Source of the DNA: Glaciecola sp964446865
GTDB lineage: Bacteria > Pseudomonadota > Gammaproteobacteria > Enterobacterales > Alteromonadaceae
Reading direction: 5' to 3'
Assembly: GCA_964446865.1 (NCBI GenBank)
Contig: CAYURD010000072.1
Coordinates: forward strand, 1 to 19,971
Length of the DNA stretch: 19,971 nucleotides
Shown: piece after piece, positions 7,181-13,849 of the stretch
Position numbering within the stretch: the first letter of the stretch is position 1
Layout of the letters: every line of letters begins with the position of its first letter
Position numbers and translations under genes: made by a program
Notes under the pieces: generated by a model
What the model saw: only the letters and a program-made list of their open reading frames with translations
The model's database searches: none
Told to the model about the DNA's origin: nothing

Positions 7181-8089
7181 ATGAACGATAACGAATGGAT
7201 TATTGGAATAGATGGTGGTGGTACAAAGTGCAGAGCCGTTTTGTATAACGCCCAAGGCGGTAAATTAGCCGAAAGCGTGACAGGTCCCGCTAACATCTTT
7301 GCTGATTTCGATGGTGCTTTGCACTCTATTCAATCGGCATGCGAGCAAGCTCTCGACACATACAATCTTGCGAATAAGCATCAGCCTTGGCATCCACTTA
7401 CCTTAAATGATTGCACTGTTAGCGCTGGATGTGCTGGCGCTGGGGTAGGGTCTGCTTATGAGCGCTTTGTCCAGTGGCAGCATCCTTTCAAACAGTTATT
7501 TTTGCGCACCGATATTCATTTCTCTTGCATGGCTGCCAATATGGGGCAATCGTGCTGTTTAATAATTGTGGGTACAGGCTCGTGCATTGCTTTTTATGAA
7601 CCGCTTGCAAGTGTTGATAAAGTGCAACAAACAGGTCTTAAACTGTTTGGCGGGCATGGTTTTTTATTGGGTGATATTGCCTCTGGCGCCTGGCTGGGTA
7701 AAAAAGCGGTCTCGTGGTTTTTACAAGCGCTTGAGTCACCAACACATGATAGAGATTTATTTGACATCATGGCAAGCCGAATAGGCACGTCAGTCTCGGG
7801 CATAATCGAAAAGTATGGGCGCGCGAATGCAGGTGAGTTTGGGCAGCTAGTCCCCATGCTTTTATCTACTCAAGATAAAAGTATACATGTACAAGATTGG
7901 TTACAGCAAGGCGCTGATTACCTTATTGATATTGTAAAAGAACATGCTAATTCAGATCAGTCGATATTTATTGATGGTGGTCTGGCGCAGATATACAAAC
8001 CTATCTTAAAAAGCCAATTAGCATTAGACATTTATTCACCCAAAGAAGAAGCAAGTTACGGCGCCTACTTATACGCTTTATCGCAATAA
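7181..8089 (+). CDS. BadF/BadG/BcrA/BcrD-type amino-sugar kinase (GlcNAc or MurNAc kinase)
   Basis: A 302-residue ATPase of the actin/hexokinase fold. Visible motifs: phosphate-1 loop DGGGTK (11-16), the probable catalytic Asp111 in RTDIH, phosphate-2 loop GTGS (131-134), GGHGFLLGD (157-165), and the adenosine motif IDGG (264-267). This family includes bacterial GlcNAc kinases and MurK of Clostridium acetobutylicum, which phosphorylates both MurNAc and GlcNAc. The neighbouring etherase needs MurNAc-6-phosphate and the neighbouring importer is of a non-phosphorylating type, so a MurK-like role fits well; NagK alone is the main alternative. A GGTAG sits a few bases before the ATG. The gene is divergent from the serine-hydrolase gene across 151 bp and converges with the thioredoxin-like gene. 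Confidence 0.82.
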   Translation: MNDNEWIIGIDGGGTKCRAVLYNAQGGKLAESVTGPANIFADFDGALHSIQSACEQALDTYNLANKHQPWHPLTLNDCTVSAGCAGAGVGSAYERFVQWQHPFKQLFLRTDIHFSCMAANMGQSCCLIIVGTGSCIAFYEPLASVDKVQQTGLKLFGGHGFLLGDIASGAWLGKKAVSWFLQALESPTHDRDLFDIMASRIGTSVSGIIEKYGRANAGEFGQLVPMLLSTQDKSIHVQDWLQQGADYLIDIVKEHANSDQSIFIDGGLAQIYKPILKSQLALDIYSPKEEASYGAYLYALSQ

Positions 8090-8136
8090 ATTCATTATGC
8101 TAAATATGCTTTTTTGTGTGAACCCATTAATTGATT

Positions 8137-8604
8137 TTACTCAGACTTTATAAATGTAGAGATCACTCGGTCTAAATTGGCCTGATACTGATGTGGGTTA
8201 AAGGTTAGTGGCATCTCTACTAATTGCTCGCCGTTTGGGTCAAGCACAAGCACTCTAGGAAAACCAACCAGGTCGTATTGTCTGGCAAAAGCGGTTCCTT
8301 GAATAGTATCATGTTCTAAGCGAGCGTATATAAAGCTAGATTCAATAGTTGTCGCGATGTCACTATTTGCAAATACTTCATTATCTAACTTACGGCAACT
8401 TGGACACCAAATCGCTGAATAATCGGCTAATACCAGCTTTCCTTGTTGCTCGGCAAGCGCTTTTGCTTCTGCTAAATCGTAGACTTCAAAGCTGATTTTA
8501 CCAATCGCTTTCTCGCCTAAATAACTTTGTAGAAAATTATTGCCAAAATAAACAAGCGTCACAATAACGACGATTGAAATAACGTTTTTAACTGTTGGAT
8601 TCAT
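8137..8604 (-). CDS. Membrane-anchored thioredoxin-like protein
   Basis: A 155-residue protein with one N-terminal hydrophobic segment (about 8-28) and a thioredoxin domain. The redox motif is WCPSC (66-70, Cys67 and Cys70). The cis-proline is in GFPRVLVLD (114-122). The spacing and the sequence DYSAIWCPSCRKL resemble the thioredoxin_7 / DsbD C-terminal-domain group, which reduces periplasmic disulfides; the single anchor predicts the domain faces the periplasm. It lies 67 bp downstream of the solute-binding protein gene on the same strand and may share its transcript. No DsbD-like electron donor is encoded here. General class is sure, partner unknown. Confidence 0.82.
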   Translation of the reverse strand: MNPTVKNVISIVVIVTLVYFGNNFLQSYLGEKAIGKISFEVYDLAEAKALAEQQGKLVLADYSAIWCPSCRKLDNEVFANSDIATTIESSFIYARLEHDTIQGTAFARQYDLVGFPRVLVLDPNGEQLVEMPLTFNPHQYQANLDRVISTFIKSE

Positions 8605-8671
8605 GTTTAACTCTTTTGAGGTGTTGCTATACAGCTAGTAGACCCGCAATTTCTAAATTTAATTTCAACAC

Positions 8672-9520
8672 TTACCATTTACGCACAATTTCTTGGTATA
8701 AGGCCTCGTCGAGTAAAGAGGCCGCATCATCACTTGGCGCGATTAAACCTGCATACTCGCCAGAGTCTTTTAGTGATTGCAGACCTTTATTAAAGGCATC
8801 GATTACCGCTTGCGCGTTGGGTGCATCGCTGCGCATCGCTAAATGAAGGTTAACAGTGTAAATCGGTGTTTTAGATATATACATCTTTTCTTCATTTGCA
8901 TTGCTAAGCTGTTTGTTGAATTCATCGAGCATGAATTTGTCGGCTAAAATAAAGTCGACGCGTTGGCCCCCTAGTTGGCCTATGTTTCCCAAGAAATCTG
9001 GGGAACGCGCCCATCTTACCGAGCGTTCTGACCTAAACTTATCGGTGTTAGCAAATCGATTTTCAACGCCGACGGATGTTCTGTAGATTTTGTCGAGGCG
9101 TGTTACGTCGGTCGCACGCGATTCTGTAGACGCAATATGCAAAGGGATCGTTAAGTAGACATCAGAATATAAATAATTATTACGTTTATTATTTAACGAG
9201 TAATGGTCAATAAAACCACTGTAGGTGCCATTACGCAAACCGCTGCCCGACCATGCTTGTGTAGTCGCCGTGACGGTCACGTTATAATCGCCAAGTGCTT
9301 TTTGCACAATGGCGCTTGCACGTGATGGGTAATCGGGGTTGTCGATGAGCGTTGGTACAATGTTGCCAACAAGTGATAAGTCTTTATTGTTAGAGGATTG
9401 TGCCTTTGCGATCCCTGACATCAATATTATTGACCCAATCAGTAACGCCGAAATACTGATTGCATTGGTCATTTTAATTTTGTTGATTGATGGTAAGAAC
9501 GATTGGACCTGTTTGCGCAT
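8672..9520 (-). CDS. Periplasmic solute-binding protein, family 3-like (orphan)
   Basis: A 282-residue secreted protein with a signal sequence ending in the Sec cleavage site AKA (38-40). The mature part resembles the amino-acid/polar-solute binding proteins of ABC systems (SBP_bac_3). It has an early lobe with NGTYSGFIDHY, a middle segment RVDFILADKF typical of the second lobe, and a C-terminal stretch ending in FNKGLQSLKDSGEYAGLI, the usual family ending. The frame is open 22 codons further upstream, but GGAG at 9528-9531, 7 nt before this ATG, fixes the start. No permease or ATPase gene is near, so it may serve a remote transporter or act as a sensor-like binding protein. The ligand cannot be predicted. 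Confidence 0.72.
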   Translation of the reverse strand: MRKQVQSFLPSINKIKMTNAISISALLIGSIILMSGIAKAQSSNNKDLSLVGNIVPTLIDNPDYPSRASAIVQKALGDYNVTVTATTQAWSGSGLRNGTYSGFIDHYSLNNKRNNYLYSDVYLTIPLHIASTESRATDVTRLDKIYRTSVGVENRFANTDKFRSERSVRWARSPDFLGNIGQLGGQRVDFILADKFMLDEFNKQLSNANEEKMYISKTPIYTVNLHLAMRSDAPNAQAVIDAFNKGLQSLKDSGEYAGLIAPSDDAASLLDEALYQEIVRKW

Positions 9521-9527
9521 TAATTTT

Positions 9528-9531
9528 CTCC
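9528..9531 (-). promoter_or_regulatory. Shine-Dalgarno site that fixes the solute-binding protein start
   Basis: On the leftward strand GGAG is followed by a 7-nt spacer and the ATG at 9520. It argues against a start at 9586. Confidence 0.7.
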
Positions 9532-9592
9532 GTTTAGCTCGACGAAGACTAACAACCAACACTGTTGATAGCCTTCTTAACGACACTTTAAA

Positions 9593-9636
9593 CGTATAAA
9601 AAAGCGCATTGGATTTGTTTTGCGGTGTAAACGCTT
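9593..9636 (-). terminator. Weak candidate terminator after the M28 peptidase gene
   Basis: Read leftwards, AAGCG (9636-9632) can pair with CGCTT (9606-9602), and six T follow from the stem end. The loop is long (25 nt) and the stem short, so this is only a possibility. It would separate the peptidase transcript from the solute-binding protein gene. Confidence 0.25.
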
Positions 9637-9690
9637 ATTTCACTGTCAATCTTTAAAAATAGTATGGATTAAAACCCGAAACTCTTCTTT

Positions 9691-11115
9691 TTATTCGCCA
9701 AAGGCACCAGCAGCACCAGGGTAAACAACAGGGCTTTCAAAGCCATCCTTACTCACACTAGCAACACCAAAAAAGTAGTTATCAATCACGACATTCTCTA
9801 ATGTGAACTGTGTGACCATGCCGACATCGCGACTAAATTGCCACTGCGGTGCATCAGTTAAGCGCCAATATATTTTGTAACCTGCCAGTTGTGGATTTTC
9901 TGCTTCAGGTAAGGCAGCCCAACTGAGCGTAGTTGAAGGCTCAACTGCGCCTGCAATATTGACTTTTATTGGCGGCTTTGGCGCCCAAGACATACCCGCT
10001 AACGACACAGCGTTTAAAGCGGTCAATTTCGCTGCGTAATCAAAATCTACGCCATCAATAGTATCGCCGTAATTTATTCCGTCCTCGGTGCGCAAATCTT
10101 GGTGTTGTCGTGTGTAATTTTCGTTTGTTTCCATAATACGGACACCCGGATAACCCAAATCATTAAAAGGGCGATGATGGCCTCCACGTCTGAAGCGGTC
10201 TAGACGATAAATAACCATCGTATCAAGGTTTTCGATGTATTGATCTGCCATTTTATCGATGTAACGGGCTAGATTTCGGCTTGGAGAATCAACTTCTCCT
10301 CCAGTGTAGCGGCGTAGTCGGGCTTCTTGTTCTGTTTCAGTGTAGCGGGTACCTTCGGCAAATATGCGTGCAGTTGTATTGTCGATGACGCCGTTAACGC
10401 CTTTAATATTGCCAATCATGTCGTTATTCAACACTGCTTTTAGTTGCCATTCATTGGCTTGGGCGTATTCAGCTAAAATACGACCGCCAAATAAACCTTG
10501 TTCTTCTCCTGCCAAGGCCGCATATACTATGCTGCCGTTAAACTTGTACTGACTGAGTATTCGCGCAGCTTCAAGTGTACCGGCAACGCCTGAAGCATTG
10601 TCATTTGCGCCAGGCGAGTCGTCGGTAAAGTTCATCACATCTGTGACTCTAGAATCAATGTCACCGCTCATTAATACATACCTATTAGGATCGCTCGTGC
10701 CTTTTTGGATCGCAATAACACTCATGACTTCAGTAGCATTAGGTATGCGGCGTTCACCCGAGATGACTTCGGATTGAAAAAATACTTCTAAACATCCACC
10801 GCATTGCATAGATATTTTGTCAAATTCTGACTTTATCCATCGTCTTGCAGCGCCTATACCTCGTGTATCAGACTCTGTTCCAGATAAGGTATGTCTTGTA
10901 CCAAAGCTAACCAGTGTTGCGATATCTTGCTCGATACGTTTTGCAGATACTGAATTGGCAATATCGTAGAGCTCTTTTGGACCGTGCTCTTTGTTAGCGC
11001 TATTTGGTGCAGCTACCGCATTACTTTGTTCTTCTGCGTTACTTGCTAATACGTGAACCAATAATATAAGGCATATAAAAGTGCGTGTTGTAAACCGACC
11101 AGCAAATAAAAGCAT
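9691..11115 (-). CDS. Secreted M28-family metallopeptidase with C-terminal fibronectin-III-like domain
   Basis: A 474-residue protein with a signal sequence (hydrophobic 12-24, probable cleavage near SNA, 25-27). The zinc-peptidase core shows GANDNASG (169-176, bridging Asp172), AGEEQG (202-207, catalytic Glu204 and ligand Glu205), NNDMIG (230-235, ligand Asp232) and a candidate last ligand His338 in TRQHQD. Unusually, the first ligand motif, normally GHxDS, reads GDIDS (151-155), with Asp152 in place of His. Residues about 383-466 resemble a fibronectin type III domain (TLSWAAL, AGYKIYWR). M28 enzymes are aminopeptidases or carboxypeptidases; specificity is not predictable. GGGAG five bases upstream favours this ATG over a GTG four codons earlier. 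It follows fre by 32 bp, probably in one transcript. Confidence 0.83.
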   Translation of the reverse strand: MLLFAGRFTTRTFICLILLVHVLASNAEEQSNAVAAPNSANKEHGPKELYDIANSVSAKRIEQDIATLVSFGTRHTLSGTESDTRGIGAARRWIKSEFDKISMQCGGCLEVFFQSEVISGERRIPNATEVMSVIAIQKGTSDPNRYVLMSGDIDSRVTDVMNFTDDSPGANDNASGVAGTLEAARILSQYKFNGSIVYAALAGEEQGLFGGRILAEYAQANEWQLKAVLNNDMIGNIKGVNGVIDNTTARIFAEGTRYTETEQEARLRRYTGGEVDSPSRNLARYIDKMADQYIENLDTMVIYRLDRFRRGGHHRPFNDLGYPGVRIMETNENYTRQHQDLRTEDGINYGDTIDGVDFDYAAKLTALNAVSLAGMSWAPKPPIKVNIAGAVEPSTTLSWAALPEAENPQLAGYKIYWRLTDAPQWQFSRDVGMVTQFTLENVVIDNYFFGVASVSKDGFESPVVYPGAAGAFGE

Positions 11116-11120
11116 AAATT

Positions 11121-11125
11121 CTCCC
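11121..11125 (-). promoter_or_regulatory. Shine-Dalgarno site that fixes the M28 peptidase start
   Basis: GGGAG with a 5-nt spacer before the ATG at 11115. It overlaps the alternative in-frame GTG (11127). Confidence 0.65.
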
Positions 11126-11147
11126 ACTTTCCCTTTTTGATGTGTTG

Positions 11148-11846
11148 TTATTTTAAAAAGGCAAATGCATCGCCCAACAAATTCTCAGGTAATAAACCCA
11201 GTGGTAAAAACGCTTCTTTTATAACACCAGCCATTTCAAAGCGACCAGCCACATATACTTGATTGTTTGATAACTCGGGATGATCGTCCATTACGACTTG
11301 ATGCACTAAACCAATTTTACCAGCCCAATCATCATGTTTGTTTTCGATAACGGGCACAAACGTGAATTGAGGATGAGCCGCAGATAACTCGGTTAGGGCT
11401 TGGGCTTCGTACAAATCAGCAGCATTTTTAGCGCCCCAATATAGCGTTACGTCGCGTTTTGGTTGTTCTTGTAGTAATGCAAATAATATAGATTTTGTAT
11501 AACTATAGCCTGTTCCACCTGCTATTAAGATCGCTGGTAAATTACTCTTTTGTAAAAACGCACTACCCAGACCCACTTCAACATCAAGCTGTTTAGTTGT
11601 TTTTGCTTTTTCTACTACTTCAAACGCATAAGGATTATCAGGAGTCGCCCCTATATGAAGTTCTAATAATCCATCGGTACTTGGCATATTGGCAATAGAA
11701 AAAGGGCGCTTGTCTTTTTCTCCCATAACTACTTGTAGATACTGTCCTGCTTTAAACGTCAGGTTTTGTTTGGCATCCAGCACTATTTTTAGTACGTGTG
11801 GGGTGAGCGAATCGATGCTCACCACGTCTGTATTGATAATTGTCAT
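11148..11846 (-). CDS. fre: NAD(P)H:flavin oxidoreductase
   Basis: A 232-residue protein closely matching E. coli Fre in length and motifs. It reduces free FMN, FAD or riboflavin with NAD(P)H in the cytoplasm. The flavin-binding barrel has GQYL (34-37) and RPFSIA (47-52). The nucleotide domain has LIAGGTGYSYTKS (107-119). The C-terminus has the characteristic VAGRFEMA and GDAFAF. It directly follows ubiD, as in E. coli and many other gammaproteobacteria. Reduced flavin mononucleotide is the raw material for the prenylated flavin cofactor of UbiD, so the linkage is functionally sensible. AGGA lies 6 nt before the ATG. Confidence 0.93.
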   Translation of the reverse strand: MTIINTDVVSIDSLTPHVLKIVLDAKQNLTFKAGQYLQVVMGEKDKRPFSIANMPSTDGLLELHIGATPDNPYAFEVVEKAKTTKQLDVEVGLGSAFLQKSNLPAILIAGGTGYSYTKSILFALLQEQPKRDVTLYWGAKNAADLYEAQALTELSAAHPQFTFVPVIENKHDDWAGKIGLVHQVVMDDHPELSNNQVYVAGRFEMAGVIKEAFLPLGLLPENLLGDAFAFLK

Positions 11847-11860
11847 TGTTTTCCTGTGCA

Positions 11861-11896
11861 GCCAAAATGGCCTTGATTACGAAAGCAAGGCTGTTT
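11861..11896 (-). other. Stem-loop in the ubiD-fre gap
   Basis: Read leftwards the gap contains GCCTTG, a 10-nt loop and CAAGGC, nested with an alternative pairing CAGCC/GGCTG. There is no T-run after it on this strand, so it is more likely an RNA-processing or stability element than a terminator. Confidence 0.35.
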
Positions 11897-11920
11897 TAAC
11901 CTGGCTATTTGGTCGATAGT

Positions 11921-13390
11921 TTACTCTAAAAGTCCGAGTTCTTGCCAAATATCATCTACTTTTTGTTTAACTTCTTCATCCATGATAATTGGCGTGCCCC
12001 ATTCTCTATCGGTTTCGCCTGGCATTTTGTTAGTCGCATCCATTCCCATCTTAGACCCTAAGCCAGACACTGGCGAAGCAAAATCTAGATAATCGATAGG
12101 GGTGCTTTCAATCAAGGTGGTGTCGCGAGCCGGATCCATTCTTGTGGTAATTGCCCAAATGACGTCATTCCAATCCCGAGCATTGACATCGTCATCGCAA
12201 ACAATCACAAATTTGGTGTACATAAACTGCCTTAAAAAAGACCACACGCCCATCATGACTCGTTTGGCGTGCCCTGGATATTGTTTTTTCATGGTAACTA
12301 CTGCCATACGGTACGAACATCCTTCAGGTGGCAGATAAAAATCAACTATTTCGGGAAATTGTTTTTGTAAAATAGGCACAAATACTTCATTTAATGCAAC
12401 ACCAAGTATGGCAGGCTCATCGGGTGGTCTACCAGTATAAGTTGAATGATATATTGGGTTGTCACGATGAGTGATATGGGTAACCGTCATCACTGGAAAA
12501 TCATCTACTTCGTTATAGTAACCGGTATGATCGCCATATGGACCTTCAGGTGCGGTTTCGTCTTGTGCTATATAACCTTCTAATACAATTTCTGCGCTTG
12601 CTGGCACTTGCAGATCATTTGATATTGATTTGACGACTTCTGTTTTATCGCCCCGTAAAAGTCCGGCAAAAGCATATTCAGATAATGTATCGGGAACAGG
12701 GGTTACTGCACCTAGTATAGTCGCCGGATCGGCGCCCAATGCAACTGAAACTGGATAAGGTTTGCCAGGGTGTGTTTGGCACCATTCTTTAAAATCAAGT
12801 GCGCCACCTCGGTGTGATAGCCAGCGCATGATAATTTTGTTTTTAGCGATAACTTGTTGGCGATAAATGCCTAAGTTCTGACGTTTTTTGTGTGGACCTC
12901 GCGTGACTGTCAGTCCCCATGTGATTAAAGGCGCTGCATCGCCAGGCCAACAACGTTGAACAGGGAGCTTTGCTAAATCAACGTCGTCGCCACTAATAAC
13001 ATTTTGTTGGCAAACCGCTTTTCTGACCACTTTAGCAGGCATATTAAGTACCTGCTTAAATACGGGTATCTTACTCATTAAGTCTTTCAGGCCTTTAGGT
13101 GGCTCTGGCTCTTTGAGAAAAGCAAGCAGCTTTCCTACTTCGCGCAGGGCTTCGACTGACTCTTGACCCATACCTAGCGCGACTCGCTCAGGTGTGCCAA
13201 ATAAATTAGCTAACACCGGCATATCGTGGTTTCTTGGGTTTTCGAACAAGATAGCTGGACCGCCCGCGCGCAGTGTCCGGTCAGCAATTTCTGTCATCTC
13301 TAATTCAGTATCAATCGGCATAGAAACTCGTTTGAGTTGACCAATTTTTTCTAGCTGCTCGATAAAGTCTCTTAAATCTTTGTATTTCAT
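11921..13390 (-). CDS. ubiD: UbiD, 3-polyprenyl-4-hydroxybenzoate carboxy-lyase
   Basis: Removes the carboxyl group of 3-polyprenyl-4-hydroxybenzoate in ubiquinone synthesis, using prenylated FMN made by UbiX. The 489 residues match the usual length. The prenyl-FMN/metal site is visible in NLGIYRQQ (172-179) and RWLSHRGGA (189-197), with a metal-ligand-type Glu238 in TLSEYAFAG. The IVLEGYI stretch (268-274) and PEGPYGDHTGYY (281-292, Glu282 and Asp287) complete the active site. No Shine-Dalgarno sequence is apparent before the ATG, but the start MKYKDLRDFI is family-typical. It leads the probable operon ubiD-fre-M28 peptidase. The upstream gap carries a terminator read in the same direction, so its leader may be regulated (see 13490-13672). 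Confidence 0.96.
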   Translation of the reverse strand: MKYKDLRDFIEQLEKIGQLKRVSMPIDTELEMTEIADRTLRAGGPAILFENPRNHDMPVLANLFGTPERVALGMGQESVEALREVGKLLAFLKEPEPPKGLKDLMSKIPVFKQVLNMPAKVVRKAVCQQNVISGDDVDLAKLPVQRCWPGDAAPLITWGLTVTRGPHKKRQNLGIYRQQVIAKNKIIMRWLSHRGGALDFKEWCQTHPGKPYPVSVALGADPATILGAVTPVPDTLSEYAFAGLLRGDKTEVVKSISNDLQVPASAEIVLEGYIAQDETAPEGPYGDHTGYYNEVDDFPVMTVTHITHRDNPIYHSTYTGRPPDEPAILGVALNEVFVPILQKQFPEIVDFYLPPEGCSYRMAVVTMKKQYPGHAKRVMMGVWSFLRQFMYTKFVIVCDDDVNARDWNDVIWAITTRMDPARDTTLIESTPIDYLDFASPVSGLGSKMGMDATNKMPGETDREWGTPIIMDEEVKQKVDDIWQELGLLE

Positions 13391-13491
13391 GTAGGGGATG
13401 GTCTTTTAAAAACGTTTTTAGTGTTCAATCTTACAGTAGTTTTAGCATTATCGTTTACTTTCATACAAAAAAAGTCATGTAAACAATGGCC

Positions 13492-13519
13492 AAAAAAAAG
13501 CCAAGCAAAATGCTTGGCT
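13492..13519 (-). terminator. Strong intrinsic terminator, leftward
   Basis: A perfect 9-bp inverted repeat AGCCAAGCA/TGCTTGGCT (13499-13507 and 13511-13519) with a 3-nt loop. On the leftward strand it is followed by seven further T. On the rightward strand no T-run follows, so it acts on leftward transcripts. The only known leftward gene nearby, ubiD, starts about 100 nt further on, so the terminated RNA must begin inside this intergenic gap (or upstream of motX, antisense). Confidence 0.85.
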
Positions 13520-13525
13520 GAATCT

Positions 13526-13618
13526 TTACGGCTCTAGGGATAACCGATAAGTAAGGACAAATTTATGTTTAGGCAGGATCTTTTCAAGCTGCAAGTAAAG
13601 ATGACGACCATAAAACAT
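13526..13618 (-). CDS. Possible 30-codon small protein or leader peptide
   Basis: An ATG-initiated frame of 30 codons whose TAA lies just 6 nt before the terminator stem, the spacing expected for a small gene or leader peptide. The product starts MFYGRHLYLQLEK and ends YRLSLEP; it is basic and contains several Leu and Tyr. There is no Shine-Dalgarno sequence, and I do not recognise the peptide. It may be chance. Confidence 0.2.
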   Translation of the reverse strand: MFYGRHLYLQLEKILPKHKFVLTYRLSLEP

Positions 13619-13627
13619 GAACTGTAA
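13565..13627 (+). CDS. Possible 20-codon small reading frame, opposite strand
   Basis: ATG at 13565 is preceded by AAGGA (13553-13557) at a 7-nt spacing, an ideal ribosome site. The peptide is MFRQDLFKLQVKMTTIKHEL. It lies opposite the candidate leftward transcript, and no promoter or terminator clearly belongs to it. It is listed only because of the ribosome site. Confidence 0.15.
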   Translation: MFRQDLFKLQVKMTTIKHEL

Positions 13628-13678
13628 ACAAAATCGCAAATATTAGAATAAAATCGCATTAATACTCGCTAGATTGTG

Positions 13679-13707
13679 ATGAAACCACTAATTAATCATT
13701 TTGTCAA
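13679..13707 (-). promoter_or_regulatory. Leftward sigma-70-type promoter candidate with perfect -35
   Basis: On the leftward strand TTGACA (13707-13702) is followed by a 17-bp spacer ending in TGG and then TTTCAT (13684-13679). This is a perfect -35, consensus spacing and an extended -10 TGn with four of six -10 bases. Start of transcription is expected near 13672. Confidence 0.5.
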
Positions 13708-13790
13708 TGGTATTTTAGTGTGTGCGTACTAATTAAATTGTATGTTTACATTGCTTTTTAGTGTTTATTTATCATAAAAAAACGTAATTG

Positions 13791-13798
13791 GTCGATAA
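13791..13798 (+). promoter_or_regulatory. FliA (sigma-28)-like -10 element upstream of motX
   Basis: GTCGATAA matches the sigma-28 -10 consensus GCCGATAA at seven of eight bases, 51 bp before the motX ATG. A TAAA is present upstream (13775-13778), but the 12-bp spacing is about 3 bp shorter than the usual 15. Flagellar late-class control of motX is known in Vibrio, so the site is plausible. Confidence 0.4.
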
Positions 13799-13849
13799 CT
13801 AACACAGTAAGAAACAACGTGCTTTTACCCTACAAGACAGCGAGTTCGC

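Larger units (their letters stand above)
13490..13672 (-). ncRNA. Candidate small RNA or attenuated leader upstream of ubiD
   Basis: Read leftwards, a promoter-like element (13679-13707) is followed by about 180 nt and then by a strong intrinsic terminator. The interior can fold: ATGTTT (13617-13612) pairs with AAACAT (13571-13566), enclosing GG/CC and ATCTTT/AAAGAT pairs. Two TGCGATTTT repeats occur near the 5' end. I do not recognise it as a known RNA family. It could be a free small RNA or the 5' leader of ubiD with premature termination. A 30-codon frame inside it (13526-13618) is a third option. Confidence 0.45.
13391..13849. other. 459-bp divergent intergenic region between ubiD and motX
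   Basis: Much AT-richer than the flanking genes. It contains, from left: a likely ubiD promoter-proximal stretch (13391-13490), a strong leftward terminator (13492-13519), a potentially structured leftward transcript region with its own promoter (to 13707), direct repeats AAAATCGCA (13630-13638 and 13650-13658) and ACTAATTAA (13688-13696 and 13728-13736), and the motX promoter area with a FliA-like -10 (13791-13798). No long reading frame is present. Confidence 0.6.

Noticed and set aside
8090..8136. Bidirectional terminator between the kinase and thioredoxin genes
   Set aside because: TATGCT is repeated directly, not inverted, so no hairpin forms despite the following T-run.
8672..9586. Longer start (9586) for the solute-binding protein
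   Set aside because: The extra 22 residues are Arg-rich and lack a ribosome site, while GGAG precedes the ATG at 9520.
13490..13519. Terminator belonging to motX or another rightward gene
   Set aside because: The T-run is only on the leftward side of the stem, and motX starts further right and reads away from it.
13530..13580. CsrB/RsmY-type regulatory RNA on the rightward strand
   Set aside because: Three GGA motifs occur close together, but there are too few, they are not in hairpin loops, and no rightward terminator follows.
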